A stretch of DNA of 64,000 nt. Origin: CALNBC01 sp050945915 (lineage in GTDB: Bacteria > Bacillota > Clostridia > Christensenellales > CALWSW01). The stretch lies in the NCBI GenBank assembly GCA_050945915.1, contig JBMNTV010000002.1:8227-72226 (forward strand), given 5' to 3'. The position numbers and the translations under genes are program-made. Below are positions 24,054-32,552 of this stretch, in pieces. The notes beneath the pieces were generated by a model. It searched no databases, had not been told where the DNA came from, and saw only the letters and a program-made list of their open reading frames with translations. How positions within the stretch are numbered: the first letter of the stretch is position 1; each line of letters opens with the position of its first letter.

Positions 24054-25388
24054 TTAGCGGCCTTCCTTGCGGGTGCGCTTGAGGGCAGCAGCCAAGGCGG
24101 CGGCGCAGACCGCGGCCAGGGCGATGCACAGCGCGGCAGGGGTGGTGCCGTCACCGGTGGGGGGGACTTCCTCCACATCAGTGTCGTCTTCTTCATCGAC
24201 GGGGATTTCGTCTTCGTCCTCTTCGAGGGGCAGGTCGTCGGTGGGTTCCTCCACGTCTGCCTCGTCATCCTCCACGTTGTACTCGACGGTGAAGGTGGCC
24301 TGATAGGTGGTGGCCTGCTCGAAGTTCTTGTCCTGCAGCTTGTAGTTGTAATTCAGGCTGAAGCCGAAGTCGGCGAGCATGGTCTCAAATGCAGCCTGCT
24401 CGGCGGGGGTGAAGACGGCTGCGCCATTGTCGGCGTAGACATAACCGCTGCCCACAGTGTTCCTGGCGATCAGGCGGCCCGCCTTGGCAAGGCCGAGGGA
24501 AACGCCGTAGCCTTCCGCGTTGGTGACTTCGGTATCCAAGGTGACGATCTCGGTGGCGGTGCCGTCGGCGGCCACTAGGCTGATGCGGTAACCCACGGTG
24601 GAGAGGGACTCAGCCACGCTTGCGGGCCAGATGCTGGTGTTGCTGGCGGCGGGCCAGGTGGCTTCGACCTTATCGATCTGATAGGTGCGGCCGTTCTGGA
24701 CCACGGTCAGGGTGTTGTCCTTGAACTTGAACTCGGTGGGGGAAACCTTCGCGACGATGGCGCCGTTTTCGGCTGCGCGGTTGATGCCGGTGAAGCCGAT
24801 CACATAGTTGGCTTCCCTTGCGGTGCCCGCTTCGTCGATGGCGAGGTTGAAGGCTTCGTTGCCGACGTTCACGTTGGCCTTGGTGGGGTTGTCGTTGTGG
24901 ACATTCACCTTGAAGGTCAGGCTGTTGCTGTCCTTGTCATAGACCAGGGCTTCGCTGGCGTTGGCCTTCACGATGCCGTTTTCGGTGGAAACCAGGTTGG
25001 CATAGGTGGAGTCATGGGGATGGGTGAGGACCACGTCCGTCATCGTGTTCATCGAAAGGTCGACGGTGTCGGAGGACACGATGATGGTGTACTCATTGCC
25101 CACCGCGCTGGTGTGCGCCAGAGTCCTGGCGGGGTTTGCGATGCTGATGGTCAGCGCGAAGTACATCAGTTCGTTGACGTTGTAATCTTTTTCGGAAGCG
25201 TCCACCAGGTTGCTGTAGATGCGCACGCCCTGGGTGGTAACCGTCGCGTCGGTGCACTTGAAGCCGGTGACGGCAAACGCATCCGTCAGGGTGGTGTTGC
25301 CGGTGCCCGGCGAAACCACGAAGGCCAAAGAGGCCATCGAGGCCAGGCAAAGGACGGCTGCAAGCGCGAAGGAAATCAGCTTTTTCAT
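24054..25388 (-). CDS. Secreted surface protein with LPXTG-like sorting signal
   Basis: 444 residues from the ATG at 25388 (AAAGGAGA nine bases upstream). It has a signal peptide (MKKLISFALAAVLCLASMASLA), a long beta-rich Thr/Val/Asn-rich body, a highly acidic Glu/Asp segment near 375-405, and then VPPTGDG, a hydrophobic stretch and the basic tail KRTRKEGR. That ending is a sortase sorting signal of the VPPTG variety. The body resembles adhesin- or cohesin-like exported domains, but I cannot name a family. No sortase is in the window. It has a clear promoter. Confidence 0.78.
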   Translation of the reverse strand: MKKLISFALAAVLCLASMASLAFVVSPGTGNTTLTDAFAVTGFKCTDATVTTQGVRIYSNLVDASEKDYNVNELMYFALTISIANPARTLAHTSAVGNEYTIIVSSDTVDLSMNTMTDVVLTHPHDSTYANLVSTENGIVKANASEALVYDKDSNSLTFKVNVHNDNPTKANVNVGNEAFNLAIDEAGTAREANYVIGFTGINRAAENGAIVAKVSPTEFKFKDNTLTVVQNGRTYQIDKVEATWPAASNTSIWPASVAESLSTVGYRISLVAADGTATEIVTLDTEVTNAEGYGVSLGLAKAGRLIARNTVGSGYVYADNGAAVFTPAEQAAFETMLADFGFSLNYNYKLQDKNFEQATTYQATFTVEYNVEDDEADVEEPTDDLPLEEDEDEIPVDEEDDTDVEEVPPTGDGTTPAALCIALAAVCAAALAAALKRTRKEGR

Positions 25389-25444
25389 TTGATTGCGCTC
25401 TCCTTTGTGTCGAATGTTTTGGGTTGGTTTTGCCGGCTGATGCA

Positions 25445-25474
25445 ATCATAGCCCGGAAAAAGCTGACGGGTCAA
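25445..25474 (-). promoter_or_regulatory. Promoter of the surface-protein gene
   Basis: TTGACC (25474-25469) and TATGAT (25450-25445) on the minus strand, 18 bases apart, 57 bases upstream of the start codon. Confidence 0.65.
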
Positions 25475-25644
25475 GAAAATTATTGCGTTTTTGTTGCGAT
25501 ATTTCTCGAATTTATGTTTTATACATGGGGTGGTCGTAATAAATTCGTAATTTATTCAAAATCAGTTCATAATATATAACCATTTTTTGCCACACGCTTC
25601 CCTTCCACAAAAAAAGGCGGCAAAGCCACGTTGCGATGAGGCGA

Positions 25645-26487
25645 TTATGAGGATTGCGCCTGCGCCGCGCGCACGACGTTTGCGGTGAGCAGCGCCGCCG
25701 TCACCGCACCGACGCCGCCGGGAACCGGCGTGATCGCCTGGACCGCCTCTTTTGCGGCGGCAAAGTCCGCATCCCCCGTCATCTTGCCGGAAACAAAATT
25801 CATGCCCACGTCGATGATCACCTGATTCGGGGCAAAGCAGTCCGCGCCCACGAGGTTCGCCCGTCCGGCCGCGGCGATGATGAGTTCCGATTCCCGAAGG
25901 ATGCTTGGCAGGTCCTTCGTCCTGGAATGGCAAAGGGTCACCGTCGCGTCCCGCTGGCAAAGCAGCAGCGCCGCCGGCCTTCCCACCACCAGACTCCTGC
26001 CCACCACCGCCGCCCGCTTGCCGGCGATGGGGATGCCGTAATGCTCCAAGATGGCGATGCAGGCTTCCGCAGTGCAGGGGGCGAAGCCGCCGGAGCCTGT
26101 CAGAAGGCTTGCCAACGAGCCGTCGGTGATGCCGTCCACATCCTTTTTGGGGGAAAGGGCGTTTCGCGCCGCTTCGTCCAAATCGCCGGGCAGGGGGCGG
26201 AAGATCAGCACGCCGTGAACGGAGGCGTCCTCGTTCAGGGCGCGAATGGCATCCACCAACTCTTTTTTTGACACATCCGCCGCCAGTTCCAAAGCGCGAA
26301 AATTCACGCCCATGCTCTGGCACCGCTTGAAAAGGGCGCGCTGATAGGCCATATCCTCCTTCGCTTCGCCCACCCGAACCACACAGAGGGTGGGCCTGTG
26401 CCCCTCCTTCGCCAGTTCTTCGGCGATGGGTGCATAGCGCTGTGTCAATGCGGCAGCGACGGGCGAGCCGAGAAGCAATTCTGCCAT
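25645..26487 (-). CDS. folD: FolD-like methylenetetrahydrofolate dehydrogenase with altered cyclohydrolase site
   Basis: 280 residues with the FolD fold: KKDVDGI at 114-120, GRSLVVGRPAALLL for NAD(P) binding, and TPVPGGVGAVTAALL near the end. In bifunctional FolD the sequence YVxSK places the cyclohydrolase lysine four residues after Tyr; here Tyr48 is followed by Leu52, and the usual Gln of VQLPLP is Phe96 (IFRPLP). Both residues known to matter for cyclohydrolase are lost, while the dehydrogenase parts remain. The neighbouring FchA can supply the cyclohydrolase step. Last gene of fhs-fchA-folD, 32 bases after fchA. Confidence 0.9.
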   Translation of the reverse strand: MAELLLGSPVAAALTQRYAPIAEELAKEGHRPTLCVVRVGEAKEDMAYQRALFKRCQSMGVNFRALELAADVSKKELVDAIRALNEDASVHGVLIFRPLPGDLDEAARNALSPKKDVDGITDGSLASLLTGSGGFAPCTAEACIAILEHYGIPIAGKRAAVVGRSLVVGRPAALLLCQRDATVTLCHSRTKDLPSILRESELIIAAAGRANLVGADCFAPNQVIIDVGMNFVSGKMTGDADFAAAKEAVQAITPVPGGVGAVTAALLTANVVRAAQAQSS

Positions 26488-26519
26488 GTTTCACCTAATT
26501 CGCGTAAAAATACGCCCTT

Positions 26520-27140
26520 TCAGTCTTTTTTCAGCCTGTTTTGCACGAAACGGAAGGTTTCGTCCGCAAGATTCGCGGCAAAAAGCCGTTCTTCCGCCTG
26601 CCGGACCAGCTCCTTTGCCTTTTCGCGGTCCTTCATCAGCCCGGCATTGACGTACACATTCAGCGCGGCGGCGCGGATTGCCCCCGCGCAGATCGCCGCC
26701 CCCGCCCCTGCGTCGCTGATCATGATGGGCGAGCAAATCGGAGAGAGGCGGTTCAACAGCTTCGCCCCCTCAAAAAGGGCTTCCATCATCTGTATCGGCG
26801 CTTCGCAGGCGGTGACCAGCGCCGCTTCGATGGCCGATTCCCGGCGCGGGTCTGATTTGTCCATCCCCCAGGCGGCGGAAAGGGGCGAAAAGCCCGCTTC
26901 GTCCTCGTCCACCAGTTCAAGAAGGCGCAGGCGAAGCTCCTCCAGCCTGGCTGAAATCTCAGCGATTTCCTCTTTGTGTTCCGCGCAGGACTTTTTGCTT
27001 TCCGACAAGGCGGAAACCATCCTTCCCAAAGCGCAGGCGAGGCTGCCGCAAAGAGCCGCGGCACCGCCGCCCCCCGGGGAGGGCGCAGAAGACGCCAGTT
27101 TTTCGGAAAAAGCCTCGCAGGTCCAATCGATCTGTCTCAT
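26520..27140 (-). CDS. fchA: FchA-like methenyltetrahydrofolate cyclohydrolase / cyclodeaminase-family protein
   Basis: 206 residues, the usual length. The start at 27140 has GGAAAGG upstream; a TTG directly after the fhs stop would add 11 residues. The sequence begins RQIDWTCEAFSEKLAS and has the APSPGGGGAAALCG motif of the formimino-THF cyclodeaminase/FchA family, followed by all-helical sequence. In acetogens and purinolytic clostridia FchA hydrolyses methenyl-THF. Its position between fhs and folD, and the FolD changes, support that role. Confidence 0.88.
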   Translation of the reverse strand: MRQIDWTCEAFSEKLASSAPSPGGGGAAALCGSLACALGRMVSALSESKKSCAEHKEEIAEISARLEELRLRLLELVDEDEAGFSPLSAAWGMDKSDPRRESAIEAALVTACEAPIQMMEALFEGAKLLNRLSPICSPIMISDAGAGAAICAGAIRAAALNVYVNAGLMKDREKAKELVRQAEERLFAANLADETFRFVQNRLKKD

Positions 27141-27173
27141 TTCCTCCGCCTTTCCATCCGTCGACAAAAGCAA

Positions 27174-28844
27174 TCAGAACAAGCCGGAAATCACGCCGCG
27201 CTCGTCCACGTCGATGCGCTCTGCGGCAGGGGATTTGGGCAGCCCGGGCATGGTCATGATCTGCCCCGTCAGCACGACGACGAAGCCCGCTCCGGCGCTC
27301 ACCTTCGCACCCCGCACCGTGATCGAAAACCCCTCCGGCGCGCCGAGAAGCGCGGGGTCGTCCGAAAAGCTGTACTGGGTCTTTGCCATGCAGACGGGCA
27401 GATTCGAATACCCCAGCTTTTCCAAGCGTTCTAACTGGGCTTTTGCCGCGGCGGTAAACGCCACCCCCGCGCCGCCGTATACCCGCTGCACCACGGTCTC
27501 AATCTTTTCAAAAAGGCTTCTGTTTAGATCGTAGCAGAAGGAGAAGTCCCCGCCCCCCGCTTCGCAAAGGGCGATCACCGCCTTTGCCAGCTCAATCCCG
27601 CCTTCGCCGCCCTTTGCCCACACTTCCGAAAGGGCGACGGGAAGATTGCGTTTTTTGCATTCATCTTCGATGAGGGCAAGCTCCTCTTCCGAATCCGTGG
27701 GAAAGCGGTTGATGGCCACCACGCAGGGCAGTCCAAACACTTCTTTGATGTTCTTTGCATGCTGGAACAGGTTGGGAAGCCCCGCCTGCAAGGTTTTGAC
27801 ATCCGGCGTGGACAGCGCGTCCTTCTTGGCGCCGCCGTGGTGTTTCAGGGCGCGCACCGTCGCCACCAGCACCACCGCATCCGGAGTCAGCCCTGATTTT
27901 CGGCACTTGATGTCAAAAAACTTTTCCGCCCCCAGGTCCGCGCCGAATCCCGCCTCTGTTACCGCGTATTCCCCCAGGGCGACGGCGGCTTTGGTGGCGA
28001 TGACGGAGTTGCATCCGTGGGCGATATTCGCAAAAGGCCCGCCGTGCACCAGGGCCGGCGTATGCTCTAAGGTCTGCACCAGATTGGGCTTCAAAGCGTC
28101 CTTCAAAAGAGCCGCCATCGCCCCCTGGGCCTTCAAATTCCCGGCGGTGACCGGCTCGTCCTGATACGTGTACCCCACCACCATGCGGGCCAGGCGCTCC
28201 TTCAAGTCGGTGATGGATTCCGAAAGGCACAAGACCGCCATGACCTCCGAGGCGACGGTGATGTCGTACCCGTCCTCCCGGGGGACGCCGTTCGCCTTGC
28301 CGCCCAGCCCGTTGACCACGAAGCGGAGCTGGCGGTCGTTCATGTCCACGCAGCGGCGCCAGGTGATCCTGCGGGGGTCGATGTTCAGACTGTTTCCCTG
28401 ATGGATATGATTGTCCAACATGGCGGCGAGGAGGTTGTTCGCCGCGCCGATGGCGTGAAAATCCCCGGTAAAGTGCAGGTTGATGTCCTCCATGGGAACG
28501 ACCTGGGCGTATCCGCCGCCGGCGGCCCCTCCTTTGACGCCGAAAACCGGGCCCAGGGAAGGTTCCCGCAGGGCCACGATGGCGTTTTTACCCAGCTTTT
28601 GCAACGCGTCCGCCAGGCCGACGGTGGTCGTCGTTTTCCCCTCCCCCGCGGGGGTGGGGTTGATGGCCGTCACCAGCACCAGCTTCGCCTTTTGTTTGCC
28701 TTTTTGGTCCAGAACGGATAAATCCAGCTTTGCCTTGTATCGTCCGTAGGGCTCGATGGACGACGGATCGATTCCCGCTTTTTGGGCGATTTGCTCGATG
28801 GGCAGCATCTGGGTTTCCTGGGCGATTTGGATGTCTGGCTTCAT
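27174..28844 (-). CDS. fhs: Formate-tetrahydrofolate ligase
   Basis: 556 residues from the ATG at 28844 (GGAGGG upstream); homology starts at KPDIQIAQ. It has the P-loop TPAGEGKTTTTVGL, the substrate-site sequence REPSLGPVFGVKGGAAGGG, and the family stretch DFHAIGAANNLLAAMLDNH. It makes 10-formyl-THF from formate and ATP, the entry to the methyl branch or C1 supply. It is the first gene of the operon with fchA and folD. Confidence 0.96.
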   Translation of the reverse strand: MKPDIQIAQETQMLPIEQIAQKAGIDPSSIEPYGRYKAKLDLSVLDQKGKQKAKLVLVTAINPTPAGEGKTTTTVGLADALQKLGKNAIVALREPSLGPVFGVKGGAAGGGYAQVVPMEDINLHFTGDFHAIGAANNLLAAMLDNHIHQGNSLNIDPRRITWRRCVDMNDRQLRFVVNGLGGKANGVPREDGYDITVASEVMAVLCLSESITDLKERLARMVVGYTYQDEPVTAGNLKAQGAMAALLKDALKPNLVQTLEHTPALVHGGPFANIAHGCNSVIATKAAVALGEYAVTEAGFGADLGAEKFFDIKCRKSGLTPDAVVLVATVRALKHHGGAKKDALSTPDVKTLQAGLPNLFQHAKNIKEVFGLPCVVAINRFPTDSEEELALIEDECKKRNLPVALSEVWAKGGEGGIELAKAVIALCEAGGGDFSFCYDLNRSLFEKIETVVQRVYGGAGVAFTAAAKAQLERLEKLGYSNLPVCMAKTQYSFSDDPALLGAPEGFSITVRGAKVSAGAGFVVVLTGQIMTMPGLPKSPAAERIDVDERGVISGLF

Positions 28845-28860
28845 TGATTCCCTCCGCAAG

Positions 28861-28886
28861 AGCCGGACGGTTTTCTTGTTCCGGCT
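28861..28886 (-). promoter_or_regulatory. Hairpin in the fhs leader
   Basis: agccgga and tccggct pair around a 12-base loop just upstream of the fhs ribosome site. There is no T tract, and it does not match what I know of the THF riboswitch. It may only modulate mRNA stability or translation. Confidence 0.35.
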
Positions 28887-29020
28887 TCCATATTTGGATA
28901 ATATACCACAAATAGCCTCATAATAAAAGAATCACAACCGCTGCGGCAGGGGCTTGCGCCAAGTTTTGGCCAAGGCCGCGGCCGCTGTTTCGGTTTGCAA
29001 AGAAGGCCGAACCGCACATC

Positions 29021-29048
29021 TCGACAAAGCTTCCTTTGATGATATAAT
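29021..29048 (+). promoter_or_regulatory. Promoter of the phosphohexomutase gene
   Basis: TCGACA (29021-29026) and TATAAT (29043-29048) separated by 16 bases, 30 bases upstream of the start codon. Confidence 0.6.
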
Positions 29049-29078
29049 GGTTTTAATGCTAAAACCTGGGGGTGCAAG

Positions 29079-30797
29079 ATGGATTACCGCAGGCGCTACG
29101 ACGCATGGATCAACGACAAAGCCCTGGACGACGCGACAAGGCAGGAGCTGTTGGGCATTCAGGACGAAAAGGAGCTGACCGACCGCTTCTTTAAGGACCT
29201 TGAGTTCGGCACCGCCGGGTTGCGGGGGATCATGGGGGCGGGCAGCAACCGCATGAACGTCTATACCGTAGGCCGGGCTGCCCAGGGCCTGGCGAATTAC
29301 TTAAAGACCCTGCCCAACGCAGAAGAAGCCGGGGTGGCGATTGCCTTTGATTCCCGCCACCGCTCCGATGAGTTTGCCCTGCGCTCCGCCCTCATCCTGG
29401 CGGCGAACGGGATTAAAACCTATCTTTTCCCGGGGATCAGGGCGGTACCCCAGCTTTCCTTCGCGGTGGGGCATCTCGGCTGCGCGGCGGGCATCGTCAT
29501 CACCGCCAGCCACAACCCGAAGGAATACAGCGGCTTCAAGGTGTATGGCGCAAACGGCGCCCAGATCAACCCCCAAACCGCAAAAAAGATCACCGAGCAG
29601 ATCAACTCCGTCGCGGATTTTTCCGCCATCCGCCTGATGGAGGAGGATGCCGCCAGAGAAGCGGGCCTGCTGGTCACCATCGGCAAAGAGGTGGACGAGG
29701 CGTACTTCGACTATACCATGGGCCTTGCTTTGGACCCTTCTGTCCTTTCCGCCGCCAAGGACCTTTCCATCGTGTATACCCCGCTTTTTGGCGCGGGGGC
29801 GGAGCCTGTTTCCCGGGTGCTGACCGCCGCGGGGGTCAGGCATCTGTTCGTCGTACCGGAGCAGAGCGCGCCCAACGGCGATTTCCCCGGCCTCCCCGCC
29901 CCCAATCCGGAGGTTGCCGAGGCTTTTTCCGAAGCGGAAAAACACGCCCGTAACCTCGGGGCGGATTTGATCCTCGCCACCGACCCGGACGCCGACCGGC
30001 TGGGCGTCGCCGTGCGCAAGGGGGACGAATTCGTCATCCTGACGGGCAACCAGATCGGCTGTCTGGTGCTGCATTACCGGCTGATGAAGCTGAAAGAGCA
30101 GGGAAAACTGCCCAAGGACGGCTTCGTTGTCAAATCCATCGTTTCCACCAATTTTGCCAACGCCATAGCCCAAAGCTTCGGCGTCCGGCTAGAGGAGGTG
30201 CTCACCGGATTCCGTTTCATCGGCGAAATGATCGACGAATCGGAGCGGACGAAAACAGGCTCCTTTCTGTTCGGCTTTGAAGAAAGCTACGGCTTCCTGG
30301 CCGGCACCAAAGTGCGGGACAAGGACGCCATCTGCGCGGCGCTGATGACCGCCGAAACCGCGGCGTACTACTCCCTGCGCGGCATGACGCTGCTGGACGG
30401 CTTGCATGAACTGTTTGAGCAATACGGCTGCTACTGCGAAACCATCAAGTCCTACACCCTGCATGGCGCCGAGGGCATGGCAAAAATCGCCGCCGCCATG
30501 GAGGATTTGCGCAACAACCCGCCCCAAAAGGTGTTCGACCGCCGGGTGGCCGCCCTTCGCGACTATTCCGAAGGTTTCCGGGAAGAAGGCGGCAAAAAAA
30601 CGCCCCTGAACCTGCCCAAATCCAACGTGCTTTATTACGAGCTGGGCGGCGGGGACTGGCTGTGCGTGCGCCCCTCTGGCACCGAGCCCAAGCTGAAGGT
30701 TTATGCCGGCGCCAGCGAGGGATGCGCCGAGGGCGCAAAAAAGCGGGTGGAGGCATACGCCTCCGCCGCTGGGGAGCTTTTGGGCATGGACCGCTGA
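29079..30797 (+). CDS. Phosphoglucomutase/phosphomannomutase (alpha-D-phosphohexomutase family)
   Basis: 572 residues, the length of Firmicute PgcA-type mutases. Domain 1 has the active-site serine loop TASHNPKEYSGFKVYG (near 143-158). Domain 2 has the metal-binding DPDADRLGVAV. Domain 3 has GFEESYGFL, and domain 4 the phosphate-binding RPSGTEPKLKVY. It interconverts hexose 1- and 6-phosphates for cell-wall or glycogen precursors. GGGGGTG precedes the ATG. It is a single-gene unit with its own promoter and terminator. Confidence 0.94.
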   Translation: MDYRRRYDAWINDKALDDATRQELLGIQDEKELTDRFFKDLEFGTAGLRGIMGAGSNRMNVYTVGRAAQGLANYLKTLPNAEEAGVAIAFDSRHRSDEFALRSALILAANGIKTYLFPGIRAVPQLSFAVGHLGCAAGIVITASHNPKEYSGFKVYGANGAQINPQTAKKITEQINSVADFSAIRLMEEDAAREAGLLVTIGKEVDEAYFDYTMGLALDPSVLSAAKDLSIVYTPLFGAGAEPVSRVLTAAGVRHLFVVPEQSAPNGDFPGLPAPNPEVAEAFSEAEKHARNLGADLILATDPDADRLGVAVRKGDEFVILTGNQIGCLVLHYRLMKLKEQGKLPKDGFVVKSIVSTNFANAIAQSFGVRLEEVLTGFRFIGEMIDESERTKTGSFLFGFEESYGFLAGTKVRDKDAICAALMTAETAAYYSLRGMTLLDGLHELFEQYGCYCETIKSYTLHGAEGMAKIAAAMEDLRNNPPQKVFDRRVAALRDYSEGFREEGGKKTPLNLPKSNVLYYELGGGDWLCVRPSGTEPKLKVYAGASEGCAEGAKKRVEAYASAAGELLGMDR

Positions 30798-30818
30798 AGA
30801 ACCATTGCACATTCTGCT

Positions 30819-30856
30819 CCGCCTGCCGGCAAGTCTCCGGCGGGCGGGTTCTTTTT
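30819..30856 (+). terminator. Terminator after the phosphohexomutase gene
   Basis: ccgcctgccgg and ccggcgggcgg (one G-T pair) flank a seven-base loop and are followed by GTTCTTTTT. Confidence 0.8.
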
Positions 30857-30997
30857 GGAATTTTGTCGTTTTTGGGAAACGCATTTGGAAACACCGTCCG
30901 AAAAGCCCTTTTCTTTCCCCGTTTTCTGCGTGGCGGCGGGCTTTTGTTTGTGGTAAAATCATGCGTAAAGTTTTTTTGAAAGCTCTGTGGAGGGAAT

Positions 30998-31852
30998 ATG
31001 TACATCGCGGATGGCTGGAAGGATTACGAACTGATCGATTGCGGCTCGGGGGACAAGTTCGAGCGCTGGGGGAAATACACCCTGCTGCGGCCGGACCCTT
31101 TGGCCATCTGGCCGTTAGAGCCCTGCTCGCCCCACGCGGTGTACCACCGCTCCAGTTCCGGCGGCGGCCATTGGGAATACCTGCGCCCCCTGCCGGAAAA
31201 ATGGGAGATCCATTATAAAAACCTCACCTTCATCGTGCGGCCCACCGGCTTCAAGCACACCGGGCTGTTTCCGGAGCAGGCCGTCAACTGGGACTGGATG
31301 ACCAGCCTCATCGAGAAGGCGGCGAAGCGCCCGATCTCGGTTTTGAACCTGTTTGCCTATACCGGCGGCGCCACCGTCGCCTGCCTCAAGGCCGGGGCGC
31401 AGGTGCTGCACCTGGACGCCGCCAAAGGCATGGTGGCCTGGGCGAAGGACAATGCCGCCGCCTCCGGCGTGGCTTCCGCTCCGGTGCGCTACATCGTGGA
31501 CGACGCGATGAAATTCGTCCTGCGGGAAGCCCGGCGGGGACGGAGATACGACGCGGTGATCATGGACCCCCCGAGTTACGGCCGGGGCCCCACCGGTGAA
31601 ATGTGGAAGATCGAGGAAGGTCTGTTTCCGCTGGTGACGGCCTGCGCGAACATCCTGTCCGATGACCCGCTGTTTTTCCTGATCAGCAGCTACACCACGG
31701 GGTTGGCCCCCATCGTGCTGAAAAATGTGCTGAACCTCGCCCTGGTTTCCCGCTACGGCGGGAAAGCGGAAGCCGGCGAAGTCGCCCTGCCCTGCACGAG
31801 AAGGCGGATCTTTCTGCCCTGCGGCGCGTCGGGGCGCTGGACGGCGAAATAA
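30998..31852 (+). CDS. SAM-dependent rRNA methyltransferase (RlmI/RlmK C-terminal type)
   Basis: 284 residues with a GGAGGG ribosome site. An N-terminal part (about 1-85) with WGKYTLLRPDP precedes a Rossmann methyltransferase. SAM motif I is VLNLFAYTGGATVACLKAG, the acidic loop HLDAAKGMVAWAKDNA, and motif IV DPPSYGRGP. This pattern fits the RlmK/RlmI class of 23S rRNA methyltransferases, although the PUA domain of RlmI is missing. It converges on the sugar-transferase gene with only seven bases between the stops. Confidence 0.82.
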   Translation: MYIADGWKDYELIDCGSGDKFERWGKYTLLRPDPLAIWPLEPCSPHAVYHRSSSGGGHWEYLRPLPEKWEIHYKNLTFIVRPTGFKHTGLFPEQAVNWDWMTSLIEKAAKRPISVLNLFAYTGGATVACLKAGAQVLHLDAAKGMVAWAKDNAAASGVASAPVRYIVDDAMKFVLREARRGRRYDAVIMDPPSYGRGPTGEMWKIEEGLFPLVTACANILSDDPLFFLISSYTTGLAPIVLKNVLNLALVSRYGGKAEAGEVALPCTRRRIFLPCGASGRWTAK

Positions 31853-31859
31853 CCGCTGT

Positions 31860-32495
31860 TCAGGACTGGCGGGAGCGCGCCGGCGCGTCCTGCTGCGCCT
31901 TGCCCAGCCCCAGGATTTCCTTGGCGGTGACCTGCACGATGCGAAAATCCACCAAAAAGCACATATTCCGCACATACCAAAGGTCCCGGGCCAGCCGTTC
32001 CTCCGGTCTGCCCTCCCGGTCTTCCACCTGGGCAAACCCCGTCAGGCCGGGGCGGACATTCAGCCGTTCCAGGGCGATTTTCGGCATGCTGTTCATCTCC
32101 GAAAGCACCAAAGGCCTGGGCCCCACGAAGGACATTTCCCCTTTGAGCACGTTGATGAGCTGGGGAAGCTCGTCCAAGGACAGCTTGCGCAAAATCCTGC
32201 CCACCCTGGTGATCCTCGGGTCGTCCTCCCGGTTGGCGAAGATCTCCCCCGGCTCCTTCAAAAGGTGGGCCAAGGGTTCTGCCCCCACGTGCATGGTGCG
32301 CAGTTTGTAAACTTTGATCAGCCTGTGGTCTTTGCCCACCCGCCACTGGGAAAACAGCGCGCCCCCCGGCGAATCCAGCCGGATGATCAGCGCCATCAGG
32401 GGGAAAAAGGGCAGCGTTACGACGAGTAAAACGAGGGCGAGCAGCACGTCCAGCCCCCGCTTGATATGGGGATACACACTTTTTTTTGACTGCAT
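31860..32495 (-). CDS. Undecaprenyl-phosphate sugar phosphotransferase (bacterial sugar transferase)
   Basis: 211 residues from the ATG at 32495 (AAGGAG eight bases upstream). One membrane segment (about 15-38) is followed by the conserved GGALFSQWRVGKDHRLIKVYKLRTM pattern, seen here as FSQWRVGKD and KLRTMH, then RKLSLDELPQLINVLKGEMSFVGPRP. It starts glycan assembly by loading a sugar phosphate onto the lipid carrier. Unusually it stands alone, with no glycosyltransferase or polymerase genes beside it. Confidence 0.9.
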   Translation of the reverse strand: MQSKKSVYPHIKRGLDVLLALVLLVVTLPFFPLMALIIRLDSPGGALFSQWRVGKDHRLIKVYKLRTMHVGAEPLAHLLKEPGEIFANREDDPRITRVGRILRKLSLDELPQLINVLKGEMSFVGPRPLVLSEMNSMPKIALERLNVRPGLTGFAQVEDREGRPEERLARDLWYVRNMCFLVDFRIVQVTAKEILGLGKAQQDAPARSRQS

Positions 32496-32552
32496 CGAAG
32501 GACTCCTTGCGGTCAACTCATTCCAATTAGTTTTTTCCGAAAGGACATAAAT

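Noticed and set aside
28861..28886. THF riboswitch in front of fhs
   Set aside because: Only a simple hairpin is present; the conserved riboswitch sequence elements that I know are not seen.
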